NCBI GenBank assembly: GCA_018713115.1
Contig: DVFS01000016.1
Coordinates: 1 to 44,095 of the forward strand
Reading direction: 5' to 3'
Origin: Candidatus Galligastranaerophilus faecipullorum
Lineage (GTDB): Bacteria; Cyanobacteriota; Vampirovibrionia; Gastranaerophilales; Gastranaerophilaceae
Length of the DNA: 44,095 nt
Position 1 is the stretch's first letter. Every line of letters starts with the position of its first letter. A program made the translations under genes and the position numbers. The notes beneath the pieces were generated by a model. That model saw only the letters and a program-made list of their open reading frames with translations. It was not told the origin of the DNA and searched no databases. Positions 22,636-31,431 of the stretch are shown here, piece by piece.

Positions 22636-24039
22636 ATGGCTAAAGTTAAAACAAAATGGGTTTGCCAATCATGCGGGTATGAGAGTTTTTCATATCTCGG
22701 CAGATGTCCCGACTGCGGTAATTTTGCTACATTTTGCGAAGAGACTGTACAGGAGGCGCCGCAGCTAAAAGCAAATTCTTCTCCTGCCCTTGTTTTGAAT
22801 AATGACCTTTGTGCCAAAAGGTTGAACGATATAGAAAATGATGAAAAAATCCGCCTTAAAACCGATATGCAGGAGTTTGACAGGGTACTTGGCGGCGGCT
22901 TTGTAGCGGGTTCTCTTGTGCTTCTGGCGGGCGATCCGGGGATAGGTAAATCCACTCTTATTTTGCAGACCTGTAAAAATCTGTGTTCCAAAAAAGATGG
23001 TACAGGGTCAGTATGTGCGCTTTATATTTGTGCGGAAGAGTCTCCCCAGCAGGTTAAATTAAGGGCGCAAAGGCTCGGAGTGGATACGGTCAATCTTTAT
23101 GTTACAAATCAAAACTGTCTTGAAGAGGTTGTAAGGCAGATTGATGAAATAAAACCCGATTTTCTTGTTGTGGATTCCATTCAGGCTGTTTTTTCTTCAC
23201 AGATAACAAGTTCATCAGGCTCCGTGTCGCAGATTCGTGAATGTACGAATATTTTAATGCACATTGCAAAGCAGAAAAATATCACAACGGTTATAATAGG
23301 TCATGTGACAAAAGAAGGAAATATCGCAGGTCCCAAGGTTTTGGAACATATGGTAGACTGCGTTATAAATTTTGAAGGGGACAGATACAAGAGTTATCGC
23401 ATTTTGCGCTCAATTAAAAACCGTTTCGGAACAACATCCGAGGTGGGTGTATTTAATATGGAAGATGACGGATTAAGCGAGGTTTTAAACCCTTCGGAAT
23501 TGTTTTTAAATCCTTCGGATACTTCAAACTGCGGCTGTTCGGTTATTGCCGCCCTTGAAGGTACAAGGGTGCTGCTGCTTGAAATTCAAGCCCTGACGGG
23601 CTCTACACCCTATCCTAACCCAAGACGCGTTGCGCGCGGAATTGAATACAACAGACTGCTTCAAATTCTTGCGGTGCTTGAAAAGCGTGTCGGGTTGAAT
23701 CTTTCAAAGCAGGATGTCTACATAAATGTCATAGGCGGAATTGATATCATTGAGCCTGCGGCGGATTTGGGCGCGGCGCTTGCGGTTTTAAGCTGTGCAC
23801 GCGATATTCCTCTTAAGAGTAAGACTGTTATGATAGGCGAAATAGGTTTATCGGGTGAAATACGCGCGGTGGATAACCTTGAAAAACGCCTTAGAGAGGC
23901 TCAGAAACTCGGTTTTGAATATGCAATAATTCCAAAAGTAAATAAAAATATTGAACAGAAAATATCAAAACTCGAGATAAAAACCTGTCAGGTATCAAAG
24001 CTCACGGATGCCATTATTCAGGCTTTTAAACAGGATTAA
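22636..24039 (+). CDS. radA: DNA repair protein RadA (Sms)
   Basis: This is a 467-residue protein of normal length. It has a four-Cys zinc finger (Cys10, Cys13, Cys24, Cys27 in CQSCGYES and CPDCGNF), then a RecA-like core with Walker A GDPGIGKST (99-107), Walker B FLVVDSIQAV, the RadA-specific KNRFG motif (261-265), and a Lon-like C-terminal domain with the inactive protease fold (GGIDIIEPAADLGAALAVLS). It helps branch migration and fork processing in recombination repair. The start at ATG 22636 gives the usual MAKVKTKWVC N-terminus, yet it has no Shine-Dalgarno site. Its end overlaps the convergent gene at 24036 by 4 bp. Confidence 0.96.
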   Translation: MAKVKTKWVCQSCGYESFSYLGRCPDCGNFATFCEETVQEAPQLKANSSPALVLNNDLCAKRLNDIENDEKIRLKTDMQEFDRVLGGGFVAGSLVLLAGDPGIGKSTLILQTCKNLCSKKDGTGSVCALYICAEESPQQVKLRAQRLGVDTVNLYVTNQNCLEEVVRQIDEIKPDFLVVDSIQAVFSSQITSSSGSVSQIRECTNILMHIAKQKNITTVIIGHVTKEGNIAGPKVLEHMVDCVINFEGDRYKSYRILRSIKNRFGTTSEVGVFNMEDDGLSEVLNPSELFLNPSDTSNCGCSVIAALEGTRVLLLEIQALTGSTPYPNPRRVARGIEYNRLLQILAVLEKRVGLNLSKQDVYINVIGGIDIIEPAADLGAALAVLSCARDIPLKSKTVMIGEIGLSGEIRAVDNLEKRLREAQKLGFEYAIIPKVNKNIEQKISKLEIKTCQVSKLTDAIIQAFKQD

Positions 24040-25289
24040 ATGCCGTTTAATTCTTCAATTATGCCCCTGAGCGCTATTTTGACATGAGAGTAGTTCAGCC
24101 CGCCCTGCATATAAACCGCATAAGGGGGTCTTACAGGGCCGTCTGCCGAGAGTTCAAGAGTGGAGCCTTCTATAAAGCTGCCGCCTGCCATAATCAGTTT
24201 GTCATCATATCCGGGAACTCCGTCGGGGATGGGTGTTAAGTAGCTTTCAACGGGCGAATATTTTTGAAGTGCGCGGCAAAAAGCTGCCTGAGCCTCGGGG
24301 TTTTCAAATTTAACCGTTTGAATTAAGTCTGTTCTGTCTTCTCTTGAGCGCGGATGAGTTTTAAAGCCTATCATTTCAAAGACTTTAGCCGCAAGGCGCG
24401 CACCTTTGTGTGCCTGTGCCACAACGGAGGGTGCCATAAAGAAACCCTGAAGCATAACGCGTGTCTGGTTAAACATCGCACCGCCCTCGGAACCTATACC
24501 GGGTGCTGTCAGACGGTTTGCGCACATATCCACAAGGTCTGCCCTGCCTGCAATATAGCCGCCTGCCTCTACAATTCCGCCTCCGGGGTTTTTAATGAGG
24601 CTTCCCGCGATAATGTCCGCCCCGACTTCAAGCGGTTCCCTGTCTTCTACAAACTCTCCGTAGCAGTTATCTACAAAGCATATTGTATCGGGATTTTTTT
24701 CTTTTATTGTTAAGACTATCTGCTCGATTTCTCTTATTGAAATCGAGTGTCTTAGGCTGTAGCCGCGCGAGCGCTGGATGAGTGCCATTTTTGTGTTCGG
24801 GGTAATTCTTCTTGAAATCGCACCGTAATCAACAAGTGTGTCGTCAATTAAGGGTACTTCAATGTAATCTACTCCGTGTCCTTTAAGCGAGCACTCGGGG
24901 TGGTTGCCTTCTCTTGAGTGCCCTATTATTTCATCAAGCGTATCATAGGGCTTGCCTGCAACAGACATTAAGGTATCCTGATATCTCAAAATACCAAAAA
25001 GCACACAGGCAAGAGTGTGCGTACCTGATACAAAGTGCGGACGTACTATTGCTTTTTGTGCCTTAAAAACATCTGCAAAGACATTGTCAAGCGCTTCTCT
25101 GCCAAGGTCGTCATGACCGTAGCCTGTTACGGTGTAAAAGTGCTCTTCGCCTATTTTGTTTTTTTGAAAGGCGCGAAGAACTTTTTCCTGATTGAAGTCG
25201 CATATTTCATCTATTTTTTCAAAATACTTTCCGACTTCTTTTTCGGCTTCATTTACTATTTCTTTTGCAGACAGTTTGAGTTTTTTCAT
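24036..25289 (-). CDS. PLP-dependent methionine gamma-lyase-like protein (aluminium-resistance family)
   Basis: This 417-residue protein matches the Met_gamma_lyase/YnbB family. It has an N-terminal helical arm (AEKEVGKYFEKIDEICDFNQEKVL), YGHDDLGREALDNVFADVF, RPHFVSGTHTLACVLFGILR, the aspartate that holds the PLP nitrogen in CFVDNCYGEF, and the PLP Lys in IAGSLIKNPGGGIVEAGGYIAG. The C-terminal part has the family's TLELSADGPVRPPYAVYMQGGL. Annotated roles (methionine gamma-lyase, aluminium resistance) are weakly supported; the reaction is uncertain but is probably a C-S lyase or related elimination. It lies 1 bp downstream of the flavodiiron gene on the minus strand, so it is co-transcribed. 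Confidence 0.9.
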   Translation of the reverse strand: MKKLKLSAKEIVNEAEKEVGKYFEKIDEICDFNQEKVLRAFQKNKIGEEHFYTVTGYGHDDLGREALDNVFADVFKAQKAIVRPHFVSGTHTLACVLFGILRYQDTLMSVAGKPYDTLDEIIGHSREGNHPECSLKGHGVDYIEVPLIDDTLVDYGAISRRITPNTKMALIQRSRGYSLRHSISIREIEQIVLTIKEKNPDTICFVDNCYGEFVEDREPLEVGADIIAGSLIKNPGGGIVEAGGYIAGRADLVDMCANRLTAPGIGSEGGAMFNQTRVMLQGFFMAPSVVAQAHKGARLAAKVFEMIGFKTHPRSREDRTDLIQTVKFENPEAQAAFCRALQKYSPVESYLTPIPDGVPGYDDKLIMAGGSFIEGSTLELSADGPVRPPYAVYMQGGLNYSHVKIALRGIIEELNGI

Positions 25290-25290
25290 T

Positions 25291-26472
25291 TTATCTTGCG
25301 CCTATTTCTTTGTGTTTTTTGGCGATTGTGTGTGCAAGTGCGTCAAGTCTTTCGATATCTTCTTCTTTTGCCCTGCCTTTAAAGGTTATATAGTCGAGTT
25401 TTTCAACCTGCAGAAGATTTGTGTTTTCTTCGATTTTGCCTGTCAGGTTGCCGCCCCAGCCGTAGGAGCCTATTATTGACATAAATTTAACATTGGGACG
25501 CAGTGCATTTGTTAAATAAACACCGAAAAATGCATAGGGATGAGGCATTGCAAGCACCATTGAAGCGCCGAACACAACGGTTGCCGCATCGACAAGTTCA
25601 ACCGCCAAATCGCCTATATCATCTTTTATAAGGTCAAATTTGTGCGCTTCAACGTTTTCTTCTCTCAGTTTTTCAACAAGCCTGTCTACCATGCGCTCCG
25701 TGTTTTGATACATAGAAACATAGGGGATGACGACTTTGTTTTTAGGAGTATCGCAGGTCCATTCGCGATACGCATTTAAAATAAAGTCGGGATTTTTGTA
25801 AATTCCGCCGTGCGAAGGGCAAATCATAGAGGGGTTTATCTGCTCTACTTTTTCAATATATTTTTTGCAATGAGGTCTGAAGGGCATCATAATTTCAGCA
25901 TAATATCTTTTTGCACTTAAGAGATATTCCTGTGTTTCCTGAGCATAAAATTGCCCTTGCTCAAAGGTAATATGTGCGCCTAAAAAGTCGCAGGTAAATA
26001 GGATATTATCCTCTACAAGGTGGGTAAACATTGTATCGGGCCAGTGCACCCAGGGGGCAAGATGAAATCTTAAAGTTTTATCTCCGAGAGAAATTTCGTC
26101 CCCGTCATTTACTGTTTGAAATTTATCCTGCGGAATGCCGTACTGGTCTATTAAAAGTTCCATGCATTTTTTGTTTGTAACGACTTTGGCATTAGGGTTC
26201 ATCTGCAAAACTTTTACAAGGGCTTCGGAGTGGTCGCCTTCTGCGTGGTTTGCTATTACATAATCAATAAACTCGCCCTTGCCGTTTAGTTTTTCTATAA
26301 ATTCTTTTATGGTTTTTGAATAAGAAGTATCAATAAGTGCTCTTTTTTGAGAACCCTCAATATAGTAAGAATTATAGGTTGTTCCGTTGGGGAGAGGAAT
26401 AAGCTGGTCAAAAATTCTTCTGCCGAAATCCTCGACACCGCAGTAGTATACGCCATCCTTAATAAGTTTCAT
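25291..26472 (-). CDS. Flavodiiron protein (A-type flavoprotein)
   Basis: This 393-residue protein has a metallo-beta-lactamase-like diiron domain (1-250) with NHAEGDHSEAL (the H-x-E-x-D-H ligand motif), VHWPDTMFTH, DFLGAH and PSHGGIY. A flavodoxin domain follows (about 255-390) with IPYVSMYQNTERMVD for the FMN phosphate and IIGSYGWGGNLTGKI. These enzymes reduce O2 to water or NO to N2O in anaerobes, with electrons from rubredoxin, whose gene is 88 bp upstream. ATG 26472 has AAAGGATG as ribosome site. There is no extra C-terminal rubredoxin or flavin-reductase domain. Confidence 0.94.
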   Translation of the reverse strand: MKLIKDGVYYCGVEDFGRRIFDQLIPLPNGTTYNSYYIEGSQKRALIDTSYSKTIKEFIEKLNGKGEFIDYVIANHAEGDHSEALVKVLQMNPNAKVVTNKKCMELLIDQYGIPQDKFQTVNDGDEISLGDKTLRFHLAPWVHWPDTMFTHLVEDNILFTCDFLGAHITFEQGQFYAQETQEYLLSAKRYYAEIMMPFRPHCKKYIEKVEQINPSMICPSHGGIYKNPDFILNAYREWTCDTPKNKVVIPYVSMYQNTERMVDRLVEKLREENVEAHKFDLIKDDIGDLAVELVDAATVVFGASMVLAMPHPYAFFGVYLTNALRPNVKFMSIIGSYGWGGNLTGKIEENTNLLQVEKLDYITFKGRAKEEDIERLDALAHTIAKKHKEIGAR

Positions 26473-26560
26473 ATTGCATCCTTTATTCTTTTTGTGCTCC
26501 GGTAAATTTTTTATGCAATGCCGGAATTAATTTGCCGGCATTGCATAGTTATAATAATGT

Positions 26561-26719
26561 TTATTCTTTTTCAAACTGGTCTTTGCCTACGCCGCAGATG
26601 GGGCAGAGCCAATCCCCGGGAAGGTCTTCAAAAGCTGTTCCTGCTGCTACATCGTTTGCGGGATCGCCTGATTGCGGATCATAAACCCAGCCGCATACCG
26701 TGCATACGTATTTATCCAT
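26561..26719 (-). CDS. Rubredoxin
   Basis: This 52-residue protein is of the standard rubredoxin size. The start at ATG 26719 has a perfect AAAGGAGG 9 nt upstream; the open frame further upstream is not coding. Both iron-binding CxxC pairs are present (CTVCGW and CPICGV), with the family's YDPQSGD and [11 protein letters not shown] segments. It is a one-electron carrier and here most likely feeds the flavodiiron protein just downstream. Confidence 0.96.
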   Translation of the reverse strand: MDKYVCTVCGWVYDPQSGDPANDVAAGTAFEDLPGDWLCPICGVGKDQFEKE

Positions 26720-26752
26720 GGTTTGATTCCTCCTTTTTTTGTCATCAAAACA

Positions 26753-26780
26753 ATTATATAATAAAATGCTTATATTACAA
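26753..26780 (-). promoter_or_regulatory. Promoter for rubredoxin and flavodiiron genes
   Basis: On the minus strand TTGTAA (26780-26775), 16 bp, TATAAT (26758-26753). It gives a leader of about 30 nt with AAAGGAGG before the ATG at 26719. It lets the oxygen-defence pair be transcribed apart from the upstream gene. Confidence 0.6.
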
Positions 26781-26794
26781 TTGTACATTTTACT

Positions 26795-27520
26795 TTAGAT
26801 GAGAGGGAGTTTCAGGAAATCCTGTACAAAAAATCCTGCAAAACCTTCGCAATACTGAGCATTTTTATTAATTGCGCGGAATCTGTTAAGCCCGAATATG
26901 CCTGAAATTAATTTTTCATCATTGCCAAAGTATATTTCAAGCATTTGTTTTTTTGCGGAAGATATATTTGTAATGTCGGCATAATAATCCGTATAGGTAA
27001 GCGGACAATCGCTTTCATACATTAAAATCTGCAGGGTCTTTTTGTGTTCTTTTGTTTTGAGTATTTTTTTAAAATGCTCAAGAAGTGCTATAGTATCGGG
27101 ATTTGAATCAAAAGGATTGGGGATGAAAATAAAATCCGCTTCGCTTATATCTATTTTTGATATTTTTTTATACTCATTCTTAAGTTCGCCGGAATTTATG
27201 TCAAAAACCTTGCAGCCCTTAACTCTGGCATGTTTCATGACATTAAAGAACTGTTCTTTTTTAATGTTGCTCGATTCTATCCTGCTTACATTTTTTACCA
27301 TTGAGGAGCCGTTTGTGAAAGCAAGAACTTCAAAGTTTTTCGGATACTGCGCTATAAGACCCCCGAGCGCAAGGCTCTCTGCCCCGATAAAGGGAGCCAG
27401 AACAAGACAGCGTGTTTCGATTTTGACCCGAAACTGCCTTGAAGGTATTTCCATTTTGTTTAAAAATCGAAAAACAAACTTATTAAACTTCATTTTAAGA
27501 TTGTTTATAATGTTTTCCAT
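26795..27520 (-). CDS. PIG-L/LmbE-like protein lacking the metal-binding motif
   Basis: This 241-residue protein has the PIG-L deacetylase layout: the first strand and loop CLVLAPFIGAESLALGGLIAQY (38-59, in parts VLAPFIGAE and ESLALGG), then VLAFTNGSS and an Arg/Glu-containing helix RIESSNIKKEQFFNVMKHARVKG (in parts). In active enzymes the loop is A-P-H-P-D-D-E with His and Asp binding zinc. Here it is A-P-F-I-G-A-E, so His and both Asp are lost and only Glu48 remains. It is probably a pseudoenzyme or binding protein. It sits between the nrdJ terminator and the rubredoxin gene. The start at ATG 27520 has no clear ribosome site. Confidence 0.6.
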   Translation of the reverse strand: MENIINNLKMKFNKFVFRFLNKMEIPSRQFRVKIETRCLVLAPFIGAESLALGGLIAQYPKNFEVLAFTNGSSMVKNVSRIESSNIKKEQFFNVMKHARVKGCKVFDINSGELKNEYKKISKIDISEADFIFIPNPFDSNPDTIALLEHFKKILKTKEHKKTLQILMYESDCPLTYTDYYADITNISSAKKQMLEIYFGNDEKLISGIFGLNRFRAINKNAQYCEGFAGFFVQDFLKLPLI

Positions 27521-27531
27521 TTCTTAATCCA

Positions 27532-27572
27532 AGTAAAAAAAACTAAGCCGGAGGTTTTTCCTGCCGGCTTAA
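27532..27572 (-). terminator. Rho-independent terminator after nrdJ
   Basis: AAGCCGG and CCGGCTT form the base of a stem, with AGG/CCT continuing it past one bulged base. On the minus strand it is followed by AGTTTTTTTT. It lies just downstream of the nrdJ stop (27580). Confidence 0.85.
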
Positions 27573-27579
27573 AAAGTTT

Positions 27580-29661
27580 CTAGCTGCAACCGGAGTATCC
27601 GCAGTTAAGGCATATAAAACAGCCTTCCGCCATCTCAATTGAGTTGCCGCATTCGGGACATACGACGGTTTTTAAAGTTACGCCGTTTTCATCCGTTCTC
27701 TCCCCTATTGTTTCCAATTTTTTATGTTCCTCGCCTGCAGGTGCGGGAGTGTTTTGTGCCTGCGGTGAATTTTCCGCCGCTTCCTGCTGCGCTTTCATTT
27801 CAGCTTCTTTTTCTTCTCTTGTTTTCACTTTGTCAACTACCATGGGCTGTGACCATCTGGAGTTGTTGCGATAAACGGTAAGGCCTTTAAGTCCTGACCT
27901 GAAGCCTAAAATGTATGCTTTTGCAACATCTTCAACCGTTGCGCTTTCAACAAAGTTAATGGTTTTTGAAACCGCATTATCCGTGTGGAGCTGGAATGCC
28001 GCCTGCATCATGATATGTGCTTCGGGGGACACATCATGTGCTGTTGCAAAAATTTTCTTTGTGGTTTCATCGATTCCTTCGATATGTGCGATAGAACCTG
28101 TTTTTGAGATTTCTTCCATAAGTTCTTCGCTGTAGAAACCTTTTTCCTTTGCATATTGTTCAAAAATCGGGTTAACTTCAAGAAGAATCGTGCCGTCCAT
28201 AATGTTGCGTTTAAATACCAGACCGAACAGAGGCTCAATGCCGCCCGAGGCGCCGGCTATCATAGAGATTGTTCCCGTGGGCGCAATACATGTTGTGGTA
28301 GCATTTCTGATACCTGATTTTGCGATTCTGTTATCTAAATCTTTCCACATTTCATCGATAATAACACCTGCGGACTTGCCTTTGTATTTGTTGTAAAGGT
28401 AGTCGGGACGGGCATAAACACTTTCATCAAAACCGTTAAATCTGCCTCTTGTTTCACTTAAATTGATACTCTGCGCTTTTGAATGGTAGTCTATAAATTC
28501 CATTACTTTGGCGCCCAGATTGCAGCCTTCTTCCGAGTTATAAGGAATGCCCAGTTTCATAAGCATATCTGCAAGACCCATAACACCGAGCCCGATTTTT
28601 CTTATATTGCTTACCATCTGTGCTATCTGCGGCAGGGGATAGTTATTTACGACAATAACGTTATCAAGGAAGTGAATTGCACTTCTTGTAACGCTTGCGA
28701 GTTTGCTCCAATCAACATCCAGACCTCCTGCGGGGTTTTGTTTAATCATTTTTGCAAGGTTAATGGAGCCGAGATTGCAGGCTTCGTAAGGAAGAAGCGG
28801 AACCTCGCCGCAGGGGTTTGTAGATTCTATTTCGCCTAATGCAGGAGTCGGGTTGTCTTCGTTTATTCTGTCAATAAAGATAATACCCGGTTCTCCCGAT
28901 GCCCAGGCGCCTTTTGTAATCAGGTCAAAGATTTCTTTTGCGCGTACTTTTTTAACACATTGTTTTGAATTGGGGTGGATAAGTTCAAAATCCCTGTCTT
29001 CTTCAACAGCGCGCATAAATTCATCGGTTACGGCAATTGAAATGTTAAAGTTGTTTAATTTGCTTAAATCGTCTTTGCAATGAATAAATTCCAGAATATC
29101 GGGGTGGTCGATTCTTAATATACCCATATTCGCGCCGCGTCTTGTACCGCCCTGCTTAACGGCTTCGGTAGCGGCGTTAAACACTTCCATAAAGGAAACC
29201 GGCCCTGATGAAACACCCATTGTGGAGTGAACGACATCATTTTTGGGTCTTAATCTTGAAAAAGAAAAACCCGTACCGCCGCCTGATTTGTGAATAAGTG
29301 CGGTGTTTTTAATGGTTTCGAAAATCCCTTCAAGCGAGTCTTCAACGGGAAGAACAAAACAAGCGCTTAACTGCCCGAGTTCGCGCCCTGCGTTCATAAG
29401 GGTCGGGGAGTTAGGCATAAAATAGCATTGTGTAATCATTTCATAAAATTCTTGCGCCGTTTTTGCAACTTCTTCGTCATTTGCGCCGAATTGTCTGTCC
29501 GCCGAGGCTATTGTGCCTGCAACTCTGTGGAATAAATCATCCGGAGTTTCCACGACTTCTCCGTTCAAATTTCTTTTTAAGTACCTTTTTTCCAGCACCT
29601 TAATTGCATTCTTTGATAATGACAACCCTGAATCATTTGCACTTTCGCTAAGGGAATTCAC
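27580..29661 (-). CDS. nrdJ: Adenosylcobalamin-dependent ribonucleotide reductase (class II)
   Basis: This 693-residue protein starts at GTG 29661 (MNSLSESAND) with TGGAGGTAA 9 nt upstream. It has FMPNSPTLMNAGRELGQLSACFVLPVED, KSGGGTGFSFSRLRP, FMEVFNAATEAVKQGGTRRGA, the active-site NPCGEVPLLPYEACNLGSIN and the substrate-phosphate loop around IAPTGTISMIAGASGGIEP (each cited in short parts). The tail has a low-complexity Ala/Gln/Glu linker and a C-terminal redox/zinc ribbon with CPECGNS and CLNCGYSGC, as in the vitamin B12 class. It makes deoxynucleotides in a way that does not need oxygen. No nrdR or class I/III genes are adjacent, and no B12 riboswitch fits in its upstream gap. Confidence 0.96.
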   Translation of the reverse strand: MNSLSESANDSGLSLSKNAIKVLEKRYLKRNLNGEVVETPDDLFHRVAGTIASADRQFGANDEEVAKTAQEFYEMITQCYFMPNSPTLMNAGRELGQLSACFVLPVEDSLEGIFETIKNTALIHKSGGGTGFSFSRLRPKNDVVHSTMGVSSGPVSFMEVFNAATEAVKQGGTRRGANMGILRIDHPDILEFIHCKDDLSKLNNFNISIAVTDEFMRAVEEDRDFELIHPNSKQCVKKVRAKEIFDLITKGAWASGEPGIIFIDRINEDNPTPALGEIESTNPCGEVPLLPYEACNLGSINLAKMIKQNPAGGLDVDWSKLASVTRSAIHFLDNVIVVNNYPLPQIAQMVSNIRKIGLGVMGLADMLMKLGIPYNSEEGCNLGAKVMEFIDYHSKAQSINLSETRGRFNGFDESVYARPDYLYNKYKGKSAGVIIDEMWKDLDNRIAKSGIRNATTTCIAPTGTISMIAGASGGIEPLFGLVFKRNIMDGTILLEVNPIFEQYAKEKGFYSEELMEEISKTGSIAHIEGIDETTKKIFATAHDVSPEAHIMMQAAFQLHTDNAVSKTINFVESATVEDVAKAYILGFRSGLKGLTVYRNNSRWSQPMVVDKVKTREEKEAEMKAQQEAAENSPQAQNTPAPAGEEHKKLETIGERTDENGVTLKTVVCPECGNSIEMAEGCFICLNCGYSGCS

Positions 29662-29708
29662 GTTTTTTTACCTCCAACCAATGATATTTTAAAATTTAAT
29701 TTCTATTA

Positions 29709-29714
29709 ATTATA
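29709..29714 (-). promoter_or_regulatory. -10 element for nrdJ
   Basis: TATAAT on the minus strand (29714-29709) with only a weak -35 near 29732-29737. The 197-bp gap 29662-29858 otherwise holds AT-rich sequence and a small inverted repeat around GGAA...TTCC (29778-29791). No NrdR-box pair was seen. Confidence 0.4.
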
Positions 29715-29858
29715 TCTTAAATCCTTTTTAAAATTCATGCCCTAATGTAACGTTTTGTAATTTCATGGAATCATGCTTCCTGTCATGTTTTCGCCCCCAT
29801 TGCAAAATTATACTGGTCTTTTTGGCTAATGTGGCGATACAATGAAATATAAGAGGAT

Positions 29859-30413
29859 TTGATTAATTATTTTGATATGCAGATAATAAATTTTTTAGCG
29901 GAGAAATACTATAAAATAGCCTATGACACCTTTTTTTACATTGAGGATAATAAAAAGGCGGCAAAATATATCGAGCAGGCGCTCAGACTTTCTCCCGAAC
30001 ACTTAAAAACTTTAAGACTTAAAGGCAGAATGCTGCTTTTGGAAGACAGAATAAAAGAAGCGCTTGATGTTTGGCTTAAACTGTGGAATCTTGGCGAGGA
30101 TGATTTTGAAACCGCGTCAAAACTTGCATACTGTTATGCTCAAAAGGGCGATTATCCGCTTGCATTGGAGTTTTGCGAAAAAAGTGCGCTGCGCGTGAGT
30201 CTTGATGAAAGAGAAAAAATGTATTCTCTCTACAGGTTGAAAATCGATTTGCTTTTAAGTGCAAAAAGACCCGCAAGTGCTTTTAAACTTTTTAAAAACG
30301 CGCTTAAAATGCTCGGTTCTTCCTATGCAAGAGAACTCAAAAACAGTTACTTCTTTGCTTCGCTTTCAAAAGAAAGTGTTATCAGTTTAAAAAACGTAAA
30401 AAGAGCATTTTAA
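29859..30413 (+). CDS. TPR-repeat protein
   Basis: This is a 184-residue protein with two to three tetratricopeptide-like helix pairs: EDNKKAAKYIEQALRLSPEHLKTLRLKG (27-55), a second unit around LLEDRIKEALDVWLKLWNLGEDDFETASKLAYCYAQKGDYPLALEFCEKSA (58-108), and a third weaker one (each cited by range only). No signal peptide or membrane segment. It is a cytoplasmic scaffold of unknown partner. The start is uncertain: TTG 29859 is only 2-3 nt from AGAGG, whereas ATG 29877 (MQIINFL) lacks a ribosome site. A TACAAT at 29838-29843 may be its -10. It precedes the nrnA-like gene by 40 bp. Confidence 0.72.
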   Translation: MINYFDMQIINFLAEKYYKIAYDTFFYIEDNKKAAKYIEQALRLSPEHLKTLRLKGRMLLLEDRIKEALDVWLKLWNLGEDDFETASKLAYCYAQKGDYPLALEFCEKSALRVSLDEREKMYSLYRLKIDLLLSAKRPASAFKLFKNALKMLGSSYARELKNSYFFASLSKESVISLKNVKRAF

Positions 30414-30416
30414 AAA

Positions 30417-30446
30417 TTGCAAGTGAAATATTTTTTGTGCTAATCT
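30417..30446 (+). promoter_or_regulatory. Promoter close to the nrnA-like start codon
   Basis: TTGCAA (30417-30422), 18 bp, and TAATCT (30441-30446) with TG one base upstream. The ATG is 7 nt downstream and no Shine-Dalgarno site is present, so this may be another leaderless or near-leaderless gene. Confidence 0.4.
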
Positions 30447-30453
30447 TCCAAAT

Positions 30454-31410
30454 ATGATAAAAAAGATTTTTGAACTGATTGATAATGCAAAGAGAATTCT
30501 TATAATAACCCACGTTAATCCCGACGGAGATACTCTGGGTTCAGCCTGCGCGCTCAAATCTTTTATCGGCGGCAGGGCGGATATTCTCCTGCAGCTGCCT
30601 TGCGGTAAAAAATATCCCGAAACTTATGAGTTTTTGCCCTATCTAAAGGAGGCAAAAACGCTTGATAACGTTCAAAATATTTATGATACGGTAATTTGTG
30701 TTGATGTGGCTTCAATTGACAGAGTGGTTGAAAACGCAAGAGATATTTTTGACTCTGCAGGAGTTACGATAAATATTGACCACCACAAAACAAATAAAGG
30801 TTTTGCAATGTATAACCACGTTCTGGGCGGTATTTCAAGCGCAGGTGAAGTGCTTTATGAAATGTTTGAAAAAAACGGTATTGAGATAACTCCCGAGATG
30901 GCAAGGTGTCTTTATGTTTCGATTTTAACCGATACGGGCTGTTTTAAATATGAAACCGTAACACCGAGAACTCTTGAAATTGCCTCTAATCTTGCAAAAC
31001 TCGGTGTTGATACATCAGATATCGCAAGAAAATGCTATGACCTGAAACCGCGTGCTATGGTTATGTTTCAGGCATACTGTGCATCAGAGGCAAAGTTTTT
31101 GTGCAATGACAAAATTGCATATACAATCGTAAGAAAAAAAGACATGGAAAGATTCGGCGCTAAAGATGAGCATACAGAGGGCATTTGCGAGAATCTGCGT
31201 TCGATAAAAACCGTTGAATTTGCCTGTGTTTTAAAAGAAACAACTCCCGATGCCACAAAAGTTTCTCTTCGCTCCAAAGAAAAAGACGTAACCGAGATTG
31301 TGAAGAAATTCGGCGGCGGCGGACATAAAAGAGCGGCAGGCTGTACTATAAGAAAAAAAGCGGACGGGGCGCTTAAAGTTTTGCTTGAAGAAATAAAAAA
31401 ACATCTTTAG
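30454..31410 (+). CDS. DHH/DHHA1 phosphoesterase, NrnA-type oligoribonuclease/pAp phosphatase
   Basis: This 318-residue protein has the DHH metal motifs: ILIITHVNPDGDTLGSACAL (15-34), VICVDVASIDR, NIDHHKTN (the DHH motif, about 107-114) and SILTDTGCFKYE. The C-terminal DHHA1 domain has the substrate-binding GGGGHKRAAGC (288-298). This is the layout of NrnA, which removes 2-5-nt RNA fragments and dephosphorylates pAp. It could instead act on cyclic dinucleotide products (pApA or pGpG), as some relatives do; the sequence does not decide. It stands 22 bp upstream of the yihY-like gene in the same direction. Confidence 0.92.
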   Translation: MIKKIFELIDNAKRILIITHVNPDGDTLGSACALKSFIGGRADILLQLPCGKKYPETYEFLPYLKEAKTLDNVQNIYDTVICVDVASIDRVVENARDIFDSAGVTINIDHHKTNKGFAMYNHVLGGISSAGEVLYEMFEKNGIEITPEMARCLYVSILTDTGCFKYETVTPRTLEIASNLAKLGVDTSDIARKCYDLKPRAMVMFQAYCASEAKFLCNDKIAYTIVRKKDMERFGAKDEHTEGICENLRSIKTVEFACVLKETTPDATKVSLRSKEKDVTEIVKKFGGGGHKRAAGCTIRKKADGALKVLLEEIKKHL

Positions 31411-31431
31411 GCTTGGCTGCGGAGAATTAAG

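Noticed and set aside
29662-29858. A B12 riboswitch upstream of nrdJ.
   Set aside because: The gap is only 197 bp and AT-rich. The conserved B12-box and the paired core are not seen.
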